From Neofusicoccum parvum (Eukaryota > Ascomycota > Dothideomycetes > Botryosphaeriales > Botryosphaeriaceae): a stretch of 64,000 nucleotides of DNA. The stretch lies in assembly GCA_020912385.1 (NCBI GenBank), contig CP087221.1, forward strand, positions 1,116,001 to 1,180,000, given 5' to 3'. The translations under genes were made by a program, and so were the position numbers. The notes below the pieces were generated by a model. It saw only the letters and a program-made list of their open reading frames with translations, was not told where the DNA came from and ran no database searches. Every line of letters begins with the position of its first letter. Position 1 is the first letter of the stretch. Shown here one piece after another: positions 33,366-45,130 of this stretch.

Positions 33366-35853
33366 CTATCCGGGTGCACCGCTCTCTTGCAGCAGATCCG
33401 CATACCGTTCCAGGCTTTGCCCGATAACCTCCACCACGGACCACGTGGTGTTGCAACGCTTGAACATGTGGGCAAAGATCCTGACTACGGCGATGCTCAA
33501 TTGGTAAAGACGCACGCTGACCTGAGAGCTTCCTGGTGTTGTCTCGCCTCCCGTGTAGAGTATCTCGTCGCCCTGGTCGAGTGACGTCTTGGCTTCTTGC
33601 AAAATGCTATGGATCCATTGGACGATCTGTTGCTCCAAATCTGAGATGGATAAACGTGTTAGTAACATGGAAAGCCCCAAAGGCCAAGGCAAACAACTGA
33701 CCGGCGAGAGGTTCCGACGCGCAACTGCCTGCCAATCTGTGCAGCCACTTGCTCAGAAAAATGGCGCACTCGAAGCTGCACAGTGAATGTTGAACACCCC
33801 AGAAAAAGGCCTGACATTTCGTCAAGTAGTCAACGCCGAGCTGGACCGGTATGTTGAGCGCGTGAGCCGAGTGTAATAGCGCCTGGAGTAGCCGTGGTGT
33901 CCGCAGAGGCAAAGGCGCCTCAAACGCCGCCAACGCTACTATGTCCGGATCCCCGCTTTGGAGCCGTCGGCGGTGGCCCAGATCAAAATGAAGCCGCACG
34001 TGCGCGAGACCCAAGAGAGCGGTAGAGGCAAAAGACAGTGATCCCTTGGAGTTTTTCAGATCCAACACGGACTCAGGTGCCTTCTGCCATCCGTATCTCC
34101 AGCGGTCAAGTGCTTCCTCGAAATCCTTCAAGTCTGGGTCCCGAAAGGGCTTCTCTTCCGGCTCTACGGAGAGCTGTTGTACGATGAACATGCGTTGGAT
34201 CAATGCCTGTATCAGGATAAAATTGCCCATTGGAGATGTCACGGGAGCTGGCTCCGTTGCGGGTTGCTTTGAGCTCCGAAGCAAAGACATCAAGGCCTCT
34301 TTGAAGGAGATGATACGTGGTTCCTCGGCCCGAGCTTTGTCCCATTCCGACTGCCCTCGAGCAAGCCAGGCTTCACACGAGGTCGGCATGCGTAGGTCGA
34401 TTTCGTTGCTCAAAAGTGCGGGTGGGAGATTGTACGCCAAAGTCTGTAGGTTGAGGAGGCAGAAGGCACAGAGCTTCGTGCGTCGATCGGTCTCGATCCT
34501 TGCCCATTCGAGCCAGTCATCACCGTCATCCTGAGTGGATTCCGACAGCCCATCTTCTCTGATGTACCTTGACACAAGTCCTTGGTATTCGAAAGACTCA
34601 CGGACAAGGTTCTGGTCTTTCTGCCAAGTGGAGAATGTTGCCAGGAGTAGGAGTGTTCGAACTATCTCCATGCGTCCAGTCTGTGATTGACGGTTCGTCT
34701 GCCAATGGGATGATCCGGTCTCTGGATTGGGCTCTTCTGGACATGGATTTCTTCTTCGAATACGTTCCAGAACAATTGACCTCGCAGCGTTGTAGAGCAT
34801 CAAGGAATTCCTCTTCTCGTACCGGTATTGGGCGCCGATAGCGAGCACAGCAAGCACCACTTCTGGAGCTCCAGAATGTGCTGTAATGCTGAACGTGGGT
34901 ACGTGGATGAATGAATGATGATTGCTGAAGCCATCAACGTAGCCAGCAATAGAGCGTGCCAAGGAGAGTCTGGAGGGCAGTGTAAAAGCCCCCAGGACAT
35001 CACTGTATGGAGCCAACGAATGTTCGAATTGTCGCCTGTGCTCTTCAGTAACTTGCCATGGGTGGGCGAGCGGCTTCAGCTCATGGAAGTCATCTGCTCG
35101 AAAAGAGGTCAGTGCGTGCGCAGTAATTTGGGGTTGAAAAGAACTCCACCGTCTCCTATATAGCTATTCGGAATCCGCCTTGGAGTTTCATGGTGATTGC
35201 GTGGAGCGGAGGGTAGGTCGAGGCCGGGCAGAGCAGCCGCTGCGGTTGACTCATTGCCGTACTGCCCGCTAAACAGCGGCTCGGAAATGATGCCAAGGTC
35301 AAAGTCAAGTCCCACGGTATCCATAAAAGTTGAGAAATCAAGCATAGCATCACCAAATCCATCATGAACGCTAGTGGTAGGCATGGACACGTGCGGATTC
35401 AATGCCGGTGGAGATATATGAGAACCAACACTTGTTGAGGCGCTCCATGACTCGAAGGAAGTCTGCTGCATCGCACCACCCGGCCTGCCTATCGGGAAAT
35501 CTGCTGCCGATGTGGCTGGTACCGATCCGGAGTCAGACGATGAACGAGGCGCGGCGTCTGCGTCGTGCTTGCGCTGGTCTGGTGATGATGAGTTGTGGTA
35601 GATGCGCTCGTGCCGAGTGAGCAAGTCTCGTCTGGTAAAGGAGCGCCCGCAATGACAAGCATACGGCTTCTCCTTGGTATCTACGCGCAACCTCGGTTTA
35701 GTCGGTTGGACGTGCGCAAGGTTGGGTGGTGGGTGACGAACGCGTTCGGAGATGGCGCTGAAGATGCTCACTGCGTGCAAAGACGCGGTCGCACACGCTA
35801 CAGGTTGGCACTCGCCGACTCCCCCTCCCCGACACGCGCAGGCTGTCTGACAT
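33366..35853 (-). CDS. C2H2 zinc-finger regulator with fungal transcription factor domain
   Basis: Four exons: 35853-35742, 35680-35150, 35093-33702 and 33640-33366, about 769 residues. The first splice completes two N-terminal fingers: CSVC...H-x3-H (C18, C21, H34, H38) and a CxC-type second finger, CHCGRSFTRRDLLTRHERIYH-like (C46, C48, H61, H66). This paired C2H2 head joined to a fungal-specific transcription factor domain (LARSIAGYVDGFSNHHSFIH, then CAFCLLNLQTLAYNLPPALL) is a common Pezizomycotina regulator type. Introns 1, 3 and 4 boundaries have good sites; intron 2 (56 bp, gtggag donor) is chosen because it links IGD to DFHELKPLAHPW in frame. A nuclear DNA-binding activator or repressor is expected; the targets are unknown. 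Its 3' end lies close to the solo LTR. Confidence 0.85.
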
Positions 35854-36103
35854 GATGCGAAGTTGATGAGGAACAGCGGGATGACCGGCTGCAGCCGTGG
35901 ATGGCAAGGCGTGGCGGCCTGCTGACAAAGCTTGAAAAATAAGCGAGCAGATGGCCTCGCCGATAAAGCTGGGTGTGATCCGCAGGCGCCGTGGTGAAGC
36001 ACGGAGCTTTTGCCTACACAATTAAAAAAGTAAAACCAAAAGGCTGAGGATAAAGAAAACAGCCGCTTTGTCATTTGCATTGTGCTTGCGACGACGTCGG
36101 TGG

Positions 36104-36114
36104 GGATCGAACGC
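36104..36114 (-). promoter_or_regulatory. Candidate Pol III B box downstream of U6
   Basis: On the minus strand GCGTTCGATCC lies about 14 bases past the U6 terminator and matches the tRNA B-box consensus GTTCGANTCC at all but one position. In Saccharomyces the U6 gene also has its B block 3' of the terminator, where TFIIIC binds. Confidence 0.5.
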
Positions 36115-36129
36115 AGGCCCGGCGGGCAA

Positions 36130-36231
36130 AAAAACTGGTAGCTTCTCTTTGTATAGCGTGTCATCCTTAGTGCAGGGGCCATGCTAATCTTCTCTGTATC
36201 GTTTCAAAATTGACCAAATGCCCGAAGGCAA
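36130..36231 (-). ncRNA. U6: U6 spliceosomal snRNA
   Basis: Read on the minus strand, the sequence begins with a small 5' hairpin (GCC-TTCG-GGC) and TTTGGTCAA. It then contains the invariant ACGATACAGAGAAGATTAGC core, with the ACAGAGA box and the AGC triad, then ATGGCCCCTGCACTAAGGATGACACGC in overlapping pieces, and ends near CTACCAG before a run of seven T (36134-36128) that terminates Pol III. U6 forms the catalytic centre of the spliceosome with U2. The 5' end is placed from the hairpin and the TATA spacing and is good to a few bases. No intron interrupts the core. Confidence 0.95.
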
Positions 36232-36250
36232 AGAATGTGGTTGATTTTTG

Positions 36251-36260
36251 AATTTCTATA
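36251..36260 (-). promoter_or_regulatory. TATA box of the U6 gene
   Basis: TATAGAAATT on the minus strand lies about 25-30 bases upstream of the inferred U6 start, the usual distance for the TFIIIB-binding TATA element of fungal U6 genes. Confidence 0.6.
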
Positions 36261-39200
36261 CTGGTCAAAATGTCGCGACCTGCGATCAAGGAAAACCTCC
36301 GAATATCCTGTTACACATCTCGTGCAAAGCGCAAGACAGCCTCATTTCATCATAAGCTATGCGCATAGCAAGACTGTTACGCGTTGTCACCGCCAATTCC
36401 CCATTGCCCTTCGTGAGTGGCGGATCAATCACCACCCGCCGTGCATAATTGCGCCAGCTTCCCCGCAGCTTGACTGAAGCCCTCGATCCAACATTTCATT
36501 GCTTTTTTTCTCGACATCCATCATGGGCACTGCAAGCTCGGCAGTCGCGGTTTCAAAATCTGTAGCAGTATGCAGCTATGTGAAGTTGATATGAGGGGAA
36601 AGTCACGAGGACGGCGTCTCCCCTATACCAGCTGCGGCAAGTCCTGGACGAAAGTCCCCTTTCGGTGGTCGCAGCATGCAGGCACCCTCAAAGTGTGCTC
36701 TTCAGTAGTCTGTTCGGTTCAATTCACGTTATCGAAGCCGTTTTCAGGGAAGAGCGCCGCTGCCGAAGCTTAATCCTCAGGCATTCAGCCGGAGGAGCCC
36801 CACCGAGGATGCAGGAACACACGGGACTGAAGCCACACAACGTTGCAACGGTCAAGGCAATAGCGTGGGAGCATTGCCGAAAGGATCCGGGCCCCCTGTG
36901 GGATACCAGCAAACCCCGAGCGACGTCGGCGATAGCGACAAGCTTTGAAGGCCCAAATAGGCCTCCTCATGCAAGAGTCTTTTTATCCAGGCCTCGACCC
37001 GATCGGCATGAGGCCATGACTCGAAAAGGGTGAAAGCCCCGGGAGTGACCGCTAGAGTTACGTGAAATATACCTCGGGAGAGCATGTGCACCTGCATGGC
37101 GGGCAGCGACGGAGATGCCAAGAGACGCCTGATCGATACGAGAGCTTGTGCAGGTTGATGTGGGGTGGTGTTGTGGTTGTTTAAAGGGAACGGCACTGCG
37201 GGTGCGGCTAGCCTTACCAACGGCGCGCTAAAAAGTAGTGTCGCAGGTTGCCTTGGAATTCAGGATTTGCGCAGTGAAGACAAGTGACCAGGCGCTCTCG
37301 CAGTTTTGCCGGCGGTGCTCCGAACCGGTTCAGGAAGTCAAATTCGTGCGAATGATCGCCGCTCGCAGGACATATAGGCCAGGATGTCATCCGCGCAGAC
37401 TTGAACTGTTTCAGCCCACTGGATAGTGCTGCTATAGGAGCCTTATAGCCATCTTCGCTATGCATTTCCTACTGTGAGCTGCACTGCAGAATCCGACTAG
37501 CGAGTGCCAATCGTGGTTGGGCTAGCGAGCAAATGGTGAAGATGCACACCGAGGATGCAGACTCACACACACCAATGACCTCACTCCCCTCAGCCCAGCA
37601 AGGCATCGGAGGTACCCCCACCTCGAAGTGCGCATCGAGTGTGACCGGCAGCGTCGTCGAGCGGGGCGAGCAGGTTGGGGGGTGGGAGGACAATTAGCGA
37701 TTGCATTTACCAACCGCTGAAGTTAGAAAAAACTGCAACGCAAAAGCCTATCGCACCTTATTATACTTCGATTAGCATTGGGCAAAGCTGCCCTCGCTCA
37801 GGCCACGGGCTGGCTGATGGCTCCATTATTGCTCGGGCAGCCGATCAGCGGTGAAGGGCCGACGAAATCACTCCCACGCGGCCTTTATGGAAGAGGGTCT
37901 GATCTGCGATGTACCTCCGCGGGCCATCAAGCACTGCACTGCGGCTGGAGATTCCAGCGATGGTGGAGATAGATCGGCACGCCGGGATAGGCAGCCCTCT
38001 CGCGGGCTGGAATCGTCGGACGGCAGCCGCATTGACGGTGCCTGGTGCTGCCGTTGAGCGCATGGGCTGGAGGCTCGAAATACTTACAAATGCCACTCGA
38101 GATTGCCGAGACTTAGGCGCAAACGGCGCTGGCTGGCTGGCGGCAAGCTGGTGTCTTAGATGGGGTGTGGCGCCCTAATGCAAGTGCGAGGGCGAAGGAA
38201 GCGAGCCGGTTTGACGCAGCGGACTCTGGCCCGGCTGCGCCACTCCCCGCCCGGCAGCGATTGCCCTTGTGACGTGATCCGCCATTCCCGCGCAAGTCCG
38301 AGAGACGGCTCCGGGTGGAGATTGGGCTGGCCAGAGGCATTGGCAATGCGTGAGGCAGCTGGGGCTGGAGACGTCGAGGAGAAGGTCGAATCCAGGAGAG
38401 CGGGCCAGGGTCCTAAGGAAGAAAGATGATCTGCTCGTGTTCGTGTGGCGCTGCAGCGGAGATCCAGGCGCTGATCGTGCTTAAAGTCGCCGAGGACGGG
38501 GAGCACGCGCCCTGACTCGAAGCGACATTGTGAAAATGATGACCGGCGGACGCGCAGCGCCGGCAGGCTGGGGGAGCTGGCTGGTGTCAGAAATGTTTCT
38601 CGCTCGAGCCGTGACCCGGACCGGCCCACGACCGCAATTTGCGTCACTGCCACGGGCAGCCCAACGCGCTGGTTCGACTGGCAGAGGCAGCACCAGGGCT
38701 CGACACGGGACGGCCGCGGGAGATGCCCGCACTGCCCTGAGCACCTCGGCAGGATCGCCACGCGGGCGCGTTGTGACGGCCACGGCAGCTGCAGGCTGAG
38801 GGGCTGAGGGCGGCACCGTTGGGGTTGCTGTTCCGCTGCGATGCGCTGCCTGCGCGCTTGTCTGGCCCGGCGGCCAGCGCGAGCCTTGCAGCGCAGCACG
38901 CTAGCTCCTTCGCCGCCCATGTTCCTGAGGCTCCCGCGCGCTTCTGCGCAGCTCGCGGGTTGGGCCTGCTGGCGCCCCGTCCGGCAGACGCGGTCGGCAA
39001 GAGGCAATCATGAACGGGTCCTGGGAGGCTGGCGGCGGCGGCGGCGGGACGGCGGGGAGCCCAGGGCAGCAAGGATCGGCTCCCAGCGACCGACATTCTG
39101 GCGGCGGCGCGCCGGGATGGAGCTTGGTGCGGGGGCAGCACGAGAGCCACCCAGCTGCGACGCGTCCCAGGCGCGCGCAGTTGTTTGGGATCGGGGCCAG

Positions 39201-40049
39201 CGCGGCGCGCAAACCACTCCCGCCGCCCGCTGGCCGCAACCGCAACCGCAACCGCCGTCGCCCAGCCGCCCGGCCGCCAGCGCCAGCAGAAGCCGAACGG
39301 CGGGCGGCGGGCGCGCTGCTGCACAGGTCTCGTCGCTCTCACATGCCCGCGGCTCGACCGGAGGTTTAAGTTCTCAATCGTCAGGCACGGCTAACTGTTT
39401 CGCAAGTAGCCGATCCCGGCGTGCGGGCGCTGGGTCGCAAAGTGCCGGGCGTGCGCTGCCTGTTTCGGGGCGGCCTGCCCCCGCCTGCACCAATCTCCGC
39501 GCTGCCCAGCACCGCACGATCTTGCAGCGCCCCCTGCGTCAGACCCTGGGGCAGCGCCGCCTGGATCCCCCATGAGCGCCCGCGTGGAAGCGGTTAGCTG
39601 CTCCCAAGCGCCGGAGCCCCTTCCCTGCCCGTCGAGTGCCTGCCCATCGCTCCGCGACCAGGCACAACGCCGCGGCGAACTGGGCTCGAAAGGGCCCGCC
39701 CCAGAGCGCATGCGTCGCCTGGTGCTGACAACCGCCTGCCCGCCGCCGGCGCATGCCACTCGCGCGCTCTTTCCGGCAGGCGGTCCACTCCGCCGTCCTG
39801 CGACATCTCTTCCCCCAACCATCCCTACCTCCTGAGCGATCCCGCCCAGGCTAAACCCGCCCTGTCTGCAATGGAGAGCCACGCGAGCGTGCAGTTATGT
39901 CCCGCCATACCCTGCTGCTCCTGCCTCGACCTGCCCTGTCCGCTGCCTTGCACCACCCCCGGCCTTGGCGAGGTCGCGGTTAAGTGCTCGTCGTCCCCTC
40001 GTTCGTGACACCCGCCAGTCACCTCTCCCCACCTTTCGGTTCCGCCGCC
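36261..40049. other. 3.8-kb region without a supported gene
   Basis: The left part has average composition and short random frames. From about 38.1 to 39.9 kb it is very GC-rich, with long frames open on several strands at once, which argues against coding. The right end should contain the promoter of rhodopsin-fold protein 2. No tRNA, repeat family member or transposon end was seen. Confidence 0.45.
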
Positions 40050-41361
40050 ATGGAAGACAGAAGCCAGCAGGTGCTGGCCATTGGCACCACGTTCTTCATC
40101 CTCGCCTGGATCGTCGTCCTCCTCCGCGTCTATGTGCGTGCCTACATGATCAAGTCCTGGGGCATCGATGACTGGATCATGATGCTTGCCCTGGCGTGCT
40201 TCACCATCTATCTCGTTGCTCAGCTCGGCGGCGTTTACTACGGCACCGGACGGCGAGACAAAGATCTCGAGCCGCCGGACATAGAGCGGGCTCTCAGAGT
40301 ATGTCCTCCGCCTGGCCCTTCCGTTCGAACACCCGCTGACAGTTGCGCAGTTCTGGTACATATGCGAATTGTTCTACGTCATAGCATCTTCAACGCTCAA
40401 GGTCGCCATTGGTCTCTTCCTCCTCCGGATTGCTGTCAACCGGACTCACATCCTGATCATCTACTTCATCAACGGAGCCTCGATCATTTTCGGAACCGCC
40501 TATCTTTGCGTCGTCATTTTCCAGTGTTCGCCCATTCACACCTTCTGGACCATCAGGCCGAACAACGAGCACTGCTTACCGCGGGACACTGTTGCGAGCC
40601 TTACCTACGCCGCAAGCGCCCTGGCTGCCGTTGCGGACTGGACCTTCGGTACGTGCCTGCTTGGACGCCTCGGCACATGATGGTTGAAATGCTAATACTC
40701 GGGCACAGGGATTCTCCCGGGCTTCATCGTCTGGGATCTTCACATGAACAACAAGACGAAGATGGTCGTCGTGGTCATCCTCGGATTTGCAGCCATCGGC
40801 AGCACCGCTACGCTTGTTCGCATCCCCTACATCAAAAGCTTGAAGACTCTTGAGGACTTCCTCTGTATGCACCCCCCGTCCAGCTCGCCACCCAAAAGAA
40901 GGCCTGCGCTGATTCGATTTGCAGATGAAACGACGGATGTAGCCATCTGGTCTACAATTGAGCCGGGCGTCGGCATGACGGCTGCCTGTGTTGCCACGCT
41001 TCGACCCCTGCTCCAAAAGGTTTTCCACAAGACCGGCCTCACGTCGAACTCCCGGAGTCACCCCAGCCGCTTCACGCCAAACTGGGGCAGCTCTGCCAAC
41101 CAGCTCGGCTCGAAGAAGCAGGGATACATCCGCAGCCCGAGCTACTCCCACGGCATGGACACGCTCCGAGCAGACGGCTCTGGCGCGCGGACTACGACCA
41201 CGGTTGTCGGCGGCGACGGCTCCTCCGAGGAGCATATTTTCCCGCCGGCGGGCAGGAACGGGGCCATGAACATCAGCAAGAGCGTGGAAGTGACGCATGT
41301 GACGGAGACGGCACCGCCTCGCCAGCACCACGAGCGGCGGTCGGACGACAGCCTCGTATAG
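40050..41361 (+). CDS. Fungal rhodopsin-fold integral membrane protein 2
   Basis: Four exons: 40050-40298, 40351-40648, 40709-40864 and 40925-41361, about 379 residues. The start ATG follows a Kozak-like gccgccATGG. Family landmarks after splicing are: first span AIGTTFFILAWIVVLLRVYVR, the signature SWGIDDWIMMLALACF, FWYICELFYVIASSTLKVAIG, the conserved Cys in FQCSPIHTFW and in NNEHCLP, SALAAVADWTFGILPGFIVW, and STIEPGVGMTAACVATLRPL. Seven spans are followed by a Ser-rich tail. These features match the PTH11-related/SAT20-like branch of fungal rhodopsin-fold proteins, most of which have unknown ligands. Introns of 52, 60 and 60 bp have good donors and keep the frame. Confidence 0.9.
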
Positions 41362-44300
41362 GGGAGCGGGTAATGGAAAGGAGTGGCATTGTGTCCAAAC
41401 ATTCCGGTGGACATTTGGAGTTTGATCTGTGCACGCAGGATGCGCAGGGTTTCAGGCGTCTTCGGCGCAGATGGTGGGGCTTCAGATACCTGTCTTTCCT
41501 TTGTGCTATTTTCTTCACCCACCCAAGGCTCATCTACGACCGTGTACGCCGCTCTATGGCCCAGCAGCCAATACCTAATACCCCTAAAATAGCCACGATA
41601 TGCCAAGCGAGCCGGACATGGCGCCCGCCACTGGTGCATGTGCAGTGACATGCAGGCGTCCGAGCCGGCGGATTTACATCCCACTTGTGGATTTAGACTC
41701 TGGCCAGCGGAATTACGTGTAGAAGCTCACGCACAGACCGGGCCGTTTGCTGCCAGAACAGCGACCACGCGCGTCGCTCCCGCACCGGGACCGGACGGTG
41801 GCCGTCCAAAAAATAGCCGGCGGCGTCGCTCAACCTCCCGCAGGCCCAAGCCCCCCACCGACCCGAAACGTGCTCCCCTCCTGCGCCCGCGTTTACTAAT
41901 CGCCGCCGCTCAGCAATAGCGCGCGCACAATATCAGCGCGACGCCGCCCGCCAGGCGTCGCCGCCCCCAAACCGCACCGCACAAGCGAACGAAAACTGGA
42001 CCCGCCGCGCTGCCTTCATGCGCTCGCCCAGCAGCTGCCGCATCCGCGCCGCGCCGCCGCCAGCGCCGCCGGGAACAGCAGCTCGCCGCGCACTCGAGCG
42101 ACGGCGACGTTCATTTTGAGCGCGATATATCGAGTCAGTCGCCGCCCACGGTGCGCGGCAGCACGCCTGATCTCCGCCGGCGCGGCCAGCAAACAGGACA
42201 GCCAAGGGAGATCCTCCTCACGCTCGACGTTCGCTTCGCCGTCCCTTTTGCTTCCTGAGACACAATCTCACCAGCGCAGAGGGCATCGGCGCTATCCCCA
42301 TCGCAGCCCTATTCGCCGTTGGAGCACCGCGTTACCTTGCTCCCGGATCCTGGCGGATTGGGCAGAACCCCGACGTTCGATAGCGCTGCCTGCGCGACTC
42401 TACCTGCCTCCTTTTCCGCGTGTCTCAACACGTGTGCGATCAGCAACGCGCCTTGCCTGATCTCTCCTGCGGCGCGACAAAAGGAACCGCGAGGACGGAG
42501 GTTAGGGTCAGGCTGGCGTCGGGATCGTCCGAACGTCGGATTGAACGGGACGGCGGACGAGTCATGGGCGGGTTGGGGGGATGCGAGGCCAGAAAAACGC
42601 AAGGGCAAGGAGGAGCGCGCGGAAAAGAGTACGACGCATCATCACCGCCCATCACCGATCAAACGGGCCGCCCGTTCCTTTTCGTCCCTCCTCCTCCTGC
42701 GGCCAGGCGATTGACTGAGCACGCGCGGCGGAGGCTGGAACCCGCGCTCAACACCATCGAAAGTTCCAAAACGCAGGCCCGCGCGCGGGCAGGATCATCC
42801 CTGTCGGCCTCGTGGCAGCTTCGCTTGCTCCCTTTCTCCTCCGTCGCCTGTCTCAGCTTGAAGATGTTGGTTTCGAAGGCTTGAGAGCCGGCTCGCATAT
42901 CGAGAGGAACAGGGACGCCGGGGCCGTGCCGCGCCCCCAGTTCGAGGCGCCGCCTCTTGCGCAAGCACGCCAGGAGGAGAGGACGAGAGCACAAAACCTG
43001 GTCGCCGGGCGGACGGCGAGGGAACGGCGCGACAGGTCGGCTGCTGCCGATTGCGCCCCGAACACGAGCGTCAAAAAAGCTGGAGAGGTTGATCCTATGA
43101 AACCGCGATCCCTCGTCAGCTCTGGTGCTTGACCTGTTGGGGGAGTCCCGCCGCCTCGAGCTGTTTTTTTTTTTTTTTTTTCTCCCAGTGGTTGCTGACG
43201 GTGGCCACGGCGTGCCTGCATGCAGATCGTCACCGTTGCCTGCCGACCGTTTTTTTGTGGCGGCCACGCCTCCGCCGGCCGGCCGGCGTGCAGTTCCCTG
43301 GCTTGTGCAAGTCGCGACATTGTCGCACCACCGCGACACGGCTGTGGCGTTGTTGCGGCACACAGGCGCCCTCAGGGTCAGCCGCCGCGGAACAATCTCC
43401 TGACGGGAGCGGTCGACGCTCCCTCCCCGCGGCACTCACCGCGGCGATGAGGTATGATGTTCGCCGGGCGAATATGCCGGCCAGGAGACACGTTCCTGCA
43501 GGCATGTGAATCCTGCTCGCACATCTTCTGTGCCGCATCCACGGTGGACCTCTGCTTACGCCCCCAATGTCCGGGATCTTCGTCAAAAACATCCGATGCA
43601 GGCCATTGGCCCGGAAGAGGCACGTGTGATCTACGTAATGCCGAGACAGCCTGGTACGGAGTACGAGCGCTGCGACCGGCTTGGTTCCCATGTGGAGAAG
43701 GCGCACGTTGATACACGAAGGCTTTGCGCGAAGAACAGCATGTTGAGTGCCATTCACAAGAGCCAATCGAGCTGATGTGTTTGCATAAGCTTTCATCCTC
43801 CAGGAGTCGATCTGAGCTCGCCAATCGCTCGGTTGCTGTCCCTGCTCTCTACGCCGCATGCGCCGCTACCCTTAGCCCCGTGGCCTCTTCCGGAAGAACT
43901 TGCAGTCGATTGTCTATCCCTATGCATATTGTGGGTATCCCCTATCTATCCTCATTTACAGGCCCACACTCTCGCGTTCCTTCTGTTCCTTCTTTCTCCC
44001 AACGAGGAAACATTCGTGCTGCTGGCGAACCTCATTCCGGATGGGTTCAGAGCGCAGGCCAACACAACCTCATTGCCCGTACTTGAGTTTCGTACGCACC
44101 CCACTCCTTCACATGCGGCCACAGCACGTGGAATATAGACGATCCCGTTCGCTCTCGTGAACTCAAGCCTCGTTGCGGCGGATTAGTAGTCAAGTGGGTG
44201 ACCATTGGCGAATCCCCGCTGCTGCATGTTTTTTTTTTTTTGTTTTACCCACCGCTCGCGTCCCATACAACTATTTATTGATGAATCACTGCATTGATGC

Positions 44301-44483
44301 GATGTTAGAATGTATTGTAGCTCTTGGGACATAATAGAGGATTCCCTTTGTTCTATTGTATGAGCTGCTGTTTCACCAACCACCCCACCAATTCCTTTCT
44401 CATACGGCAGCTACGGCCTTCTGCGCGAATTCTACATCACAGCAATGTTAGCATCCAATCTGAAAGAAGGGGTGGGCTCTTCT
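41362..44483. other. 3.1-kb region without a supported gene
   Basis: GC-rich to about 43.4 kb, with a T run at about 43164-43181, then more balanced. Several frames of 80-200 codons overlap on both strands. A + strand frame at 43506-43775 (89 codons) reads protein-like for about 60 codons, but no splice partner or domain supports it. Another T run lies at about 44229-44240. Confidence 0.4.
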
Positions 44484-44982
44484 TTAGCTACCTTCCAAGT
44501 CACGCTCGCCGCAAGCCAAGAAAACAGGCAGACAGCGACCATCTTCGAGCTGAGCTTCCACAGGCATGTGCAAGTCGCTGGCATGCAGCAAGATTGTGCG
44601 TGTGTCGGCAGCATACAACTGTATGTCATCGTCCTGGAACATCGCCTGGCTCAGCTGCAGCAAGTGTTCCATTCGAACATCCTCACACTCCCTGCCGGAC
44701 CACTCACCACGTAAGTCTTGCGGCAGAAGACAATGGAAGGTTATGTCAACCCTTTGAAAGCTTTGTTCACCGTCGAGCTGCAAGCGGCCAAACACGACAA
44801 TAGTAAATCCGCGAGATTTGATGTTCATCGAGCCAGAAGTTAAAGACATTCCCTTCATGTGTTTATTTGAAGATGGCTAACATGACTTCAAATTCACTTA
44901 CGTTGCTTCGGACATTGCCGTCGCTCCGATCAATGGCACGGAAGCATGGCTTGGAGGACCATTGGGGCACAGTGTCGTCCAT
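44484..44982 (-). CDS. Possible small two-exon protein, unknown
   Basis: Exon 44982-44902 (27 codons, starting MDDTVPQW) ends at a perfect gtaagt donor. A 49-bp intron ending in ATGAAG would join it in frame to 44852-44484, giving about 149 residues. The second exon reads protein-like (RLQLDGEQSFQRVDITFHC and MEHLLQLSQAMFQDDDIQLY). The acceptor and branch site are weak, and there are only about 150 bp between this start and the stop of the P450 gene upstream on the same strand, so it could also be part of the P450 3' UTR or a decayed gene. No family is recognised. Confidence 0.3.
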
Positions 44983-45130
44983 GCGGCAATCCCGGTGATG
45001 GTGTACCACATCGTCGTTCAGGCTGGTAAGTGAGCACGCATTGTTGAGTATTGTAGACCAAAGCGTCGTTGATGGTATATAGCGAGGAAAATAGCCCGTA
45101 GGGGGAGGGAGGCACCGTTGCTAAGTACCC

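Noticed and set aside
43506..43775. 89-codon + strand frame with locally protein-like composition
   Set aside because: No splice partner, no upstream promoter and no family resemblance; an overlapping minus-strand frame of 209 codons is equally open.
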